A program made the position numbers and the translations under genes. The notes under the pieces were generated by a model. That model made no database searches. It saw only the letters and a list, made by a program, of their open reading frames with translations, and was not told where the DNA came from. From Hirudo medicinalis (Eukaryota; Annelida; Clitellata; Hirudinida; Hirudinidae), in the NCBI GenBank assembly GCA_011800805.1, contig MPNW01000795.1, forward strand, positions 10,596 to 38,383: a stretch of DNA of 27,788 nt, read 5' to 3'. Below, piece by piece: positions 26,005 through 27,788 of the stretch. The number at the start of each line of letters is the position of its first letter. Position 1 is the first letter of the stretch.

Positions 26005-27495
26005 TATTAATAAAAATGATTAAAGTCCGTTGCCTAACTGAGATGATTTGGACTCCTTAAGTTCATGTCCATCATAACTTACTACTTACTGTAAAGGTAA
26101 TAGGAATGTTGAAGGTCACATCAAATTTATTTTGTTGTTGTTGTTCAATATTTAATCAACATTACTTTGTATCTGATAATTTCAATTTTCATTGCCAAAT
26201 AAATAATAATCTTTTTTTTATAAATTTAAAACAAATCATTAAACCTGAGAATGGTTCCTGCTCCCAGAGTGCCATTCTCGTTTCGATGTAAGTTTCAAGT
26301 GTGTACTGAATGTAAAGATATTTGTAAATGTAATGTAATTGTAATAATTACAATGTAAATATAATTAATAACAGATGAATAATTAACATAAATTTTATAA
26401 TTTATCAATTACCAATTATTAAATTGTTGATTGACAAATACATATTTTATTTCATTGACACAGTTCTTGTTCAACTATCATAGAATTTTTGTTTATGGAC
26501 AGCAGGTTGTTAAGGAGAGAATTAAAAATATATGACATCAGCCCGAGTTTCAGATTTATTATTTCTTGAAGTTTTGTTGTTGTATCGTTGAAAAATATAT
26601 AATGTTATTACTATTATTGATATTATTATTATCATTAGTGATATTATTATTATCATTAGTGATATTATTATTATTAACAATATTATTATTGTAGTTGTTG
26701 TTGTTATTGTTGAAAAATAACCGCCAGTATTGACTCACGTAATACGCATTAGTGGATGACAGTCGATTCAGGGTCATTTCCTTGGCAACGGATTTACCAT
26801 AGCAACAGCGTTGTGAAATGAGGTCGCCAAGGGCTTTCTTGGCTTCTGATTCGTCGATGTGGAAGTCACTGATGAGGTTAAAATTAGATTTTTACAACTC
26901 ATTTTATTGTTACAATTTCTACGACAGTTTGTCTTTTGTGTGTTGCAATCTTTTCGAAATGAAATTGTTTGTTATTATTATTTCTTACATTAAATTCTAA
27001 AAAGGAAATTTGTTGACGTTTGATATGTTGAAACTTAATGAGATTTTGACCATGACAAATTTACCGCGTTTATTGAATAGATTCTGATCGGAAGGTCAAA
27101 GGGTAAGGTTAAAGGTCCACTGAGGACATAAATTTTATGCGCGTAAATGCAATAAATATTTGAGCGAGTTTTCGTTGAATGAATAAAATATTATTAAAAA
27201 AATCTTACACCGAAGCGCTTAAATAAATAAAAAACCCTCATATCGCCCTCCACAGCGAGTCCTTATTGGTCCTTCCATCACCGGCCTAATTACCGCCAAC
27301 ACATGAAAGATCAGCATTTATTTCGAAATCACTCATTCCTCTCCCCTCCTCCAGGAAGCCTCTCATGACGTCATTCGGTTGATGAACAACTTTCCATGAA
27401 TAACACGAACTTGGTTATTTTCTCCTCTGACGTGACGTAATTTTCCATGGGTAGCATGATCTCCGTGGGCGGCGGGGCAATGAAGGGAGCCGAAC
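19436..27495 (-). CDS. SSUH2: SSUH2-like protein, 9 exons, 5' end missing
   Basis: Homologue of SSUH2 (protein SSUH2 homolog), a family with a DnaJ-type Cys-rich zinc domain but no J domain; biochemical function is poorly defined. Exons in order: 27495-27432, 26868-26739, 26305-26245, 25099-24975, 23488-23325, 22996-22904, 20134-20032, 19851-19744, 19582-19436. All phases agree, giving about 331 residues here; the family is about 350-400. N-terminal blocks: 'APFIAPPPTEIMLPMENY', 'ESEAKKALGDLISQRCCYGK', 'YTLETYIETRMALWE', 'GQIIDSPANGLAPAPWDVQ', 'MEVPHTANIM'. Next come the CxxCxGxG repeats, then 'LKCFINLRIEY', 'FCDHLVNHCQLPVELLKAA', 'RVWPIVNHPDEE' and 'QRQKLKVIPMTEC', ending 'HCCGCSII' before TGA at 19436-19438. 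The first exon here is entered at an acceptor, so more coding sequence lies to the right of the window. Confidence 0.96.
21169..21240. repeat. (ATT)n microsatellite in SSUH2 intron
   Basis: Uninterrupted ATT triplets of about 72 bp, in the large SSUH2 intron (20135-22903). Confidence 0.95.
21328..21376. repeat. 9-bp minisatellite (GGTTARTAA)
   Basis: About five imperfect 9-bp units, GGTTAGTAA, GGTTAATAA, AGTTAATGA, GGTTAGTAA, in the large SSUH2 intron. Confidence 0.75.
21847..22500. repeat. GAT/GGT compound repeat array
   Basis: Strand-biased array of GATGAT, GGTGGT, GACGAC and GTTGGT triplets in two main blocks (21847-21985, 22105-22500), separated by about 120 bp of unique-looking sequence at 21986-22100. 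It generates long artificial Met/Val/Asp frames on the plus strand and Ile/Thr/His frames on the minus strand. A single N sits at 22501 where the array ends. Confidence 0.9.
22583..22651. repeat. Second GAT/GGT block
   Basis: GATGATGATGATGATGATGG followed by GGT/GAT mixtures, 80 bp after the main array and of the same type. On the minus strand it reads as poly-His. Confidence 0.9.
22817..22857. repeat. (TAA)n-(GAA)n compound microsatellite
   Basis: TAATAATAATAATAATAAGAAGAAG-type transition from TAA to AAG triplets, about 45 bp past the donor of the SSUH2 exon 22904-22996, that is, inside the following intron. Confidence 0.9.
22904..23488 (-). CDS. SSUH2: SSUH2 zinc-binding CxxCxGxG exons
   Basis: Two exons encode a DnaJ-like cysteine-rich region. 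Motifs in order are CVACRCQG, CFNCLGRG, CISCHGSG, CWRCHGTG, then across the intron CPSCGGDG and CRTCQGLK, closing at 'YLKCF'. The repeated CxxCxG pairs would bind two or more zinc ions. The junction 'GRKR/CPSC' splits one Arg codon (AG + G). Such regions in DnaJ bind unfolded clients; whether SSUH2 does so is unknown. Confidence 0.95.
23268..23322. repeat. 11-bp minisatellite beside SSUH2 splice donor
   Basis: Five 11-bp units: CACATCTAAAG, CACATCTGAAC, CACATTTGAAC, CACATCTGAAA, CATATCTGCCC. They start two bases inside the intron after the exon ending at 23325. Confidence 0.85.
23891..23984. repeat. About 47-bp imperfect tandem duplication
   Basis: Two copies beginning AATATTATCTGCAATTATTA (23891) and AATATTATCTGCAATTATTA (23938), diverging toward their ends, in the SSUH2 intron 23489-24974. 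Confidence 0.75.
24244..24307. repeat. Imperfect (ATT)n repeat
   Basis: ATT triplets with TAATTATAA and GTT interruptions, in the SSUH2 intron 23489-24974. The rest of that intron is AT-rich without recognised features. Confidence 0.8.
25966..26004. repeat. (TTA)n microsatellite
   Basis: About 39 bp of TTA triplets in the SSUH2 intron 25100-26244. Confidence 0.9.
26619..26676. repeat. 21-bp minisatellite
   Basis: Unit GATATTATTATTATCATTAGT at 26619-26639, repeated exactly at 26640-26660 and partly from 26661, in the intron 3' of the SSUH2 exon 26739-26868. Confidence 0.85.
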
Positions 27496-27661
27496 CTGGA
27501 AGTGGAAAGGCTGTTAAATAATATTTATTCAATATTTATTCGATGCTAATTATAAATATTACAAACGTGTTTGTGAATTTAATTAATTATTTGGTCATTA
27601 ATAAGGTTTATTTATTTAATCAGCGGGAAAAAAGCGTTGGAAATGTTGCTGCAAAAGTTTC

Positions 27662-27788
27662 TAATGAATGAATGAATGAATGAATGAATGAATGAATGAA
27701 TGAATGAATGAATGAATGAATGAATGAATGAATGAATGAATGAATGAATGAATGAATGAATGAATGAATGAATGAATGAATGAATGAA
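27662..27788. repeat. (TGAA)n tetranucleotide array at window edge
   Basis: About 31 uninterrupted TGAA units reaching the last base of the window, so the true length is unknown. It lies upstream of the first visible SSUH2 exon, in an intron or the 5' flank. Confidence 0.97.

Overview
This window is animal genomic DNA. It is AT-rich and carries many short exons with GT/AG boundaries, long AT-rich introns, abundant triplet and tetranucleotide microsatellites, and broken LINE and DNA-transposon copies. The gene set (TRIM37, prolyl 4-hydroxylase alpha, SSUH2) is metazoan. The base composition, repeat style and intron density suggest a lophotrochozoan invertebrate such as an annelid or mollusc. 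That placement is inference; the metazoan origin is firm.

All three host genes lie on the minus strand, head to tail. Reading along that strand they are: (1) an SSUH2-like gene with a DnaJ-type Cys-rich zinc domain, 9 coding exons at 27495-19436, whose 5' end lies beyond the window; (2) a complete collagen prolyl 4-hydroxylase alpha subunit, 14 exons at 17696-12399, about 513 residues, with signal peptide and all catalytic residues; (3) a TRIM37 orthologue with RING, B-box, coiled coil and MATH domain, 18-20 exons at 10765 to about 3702, about 781 residues in the longest model. I rebuilt the exons by hand. In every gene the codon phase carries through each junction, which is strong internal support. 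Only the last two or three TRIM37 exons and the TRIM37 exon starting at 5935 are less certain. No functional link between the three genes is evident.

Mobile DNA: 485-2537 (+) is a 5'-truncated, frameshifted R2-like (restriction-like-endonuclease class) non-LTR retrotransposon bounded by a 24-bp direct repeat with one mismatch, which looks like a target-site duplication. 11613-11860 (-), between TRIM37 and P4HA, is a dead pogo/Tigger-like transposase C-terminus. About 15150-15740 (+), inside P4HA intron 3, is the decayed C-terminal end of a LINE reverse transcriptase.

Repeats: (TAA)n interrupted by a 117-base N gap (15987-16275), (ATT)n arrays, a roughly 660-bp GAT/GGT-type array with a second block in the largest SSUH2 intron, an Asn-coding (AAC)n block in TRIM37, several short minisatellites, and a TGAA array running off the right edge. 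I see no tRNA, rRNA or CRISPR array. I did not find a clearly new biological system. The points most worth checking are the retroelement insertion, the GC-AG intron in P4HA, the possible CaaX end of the SSUH2 protein, and the Asn-rich insert in TRIM37.
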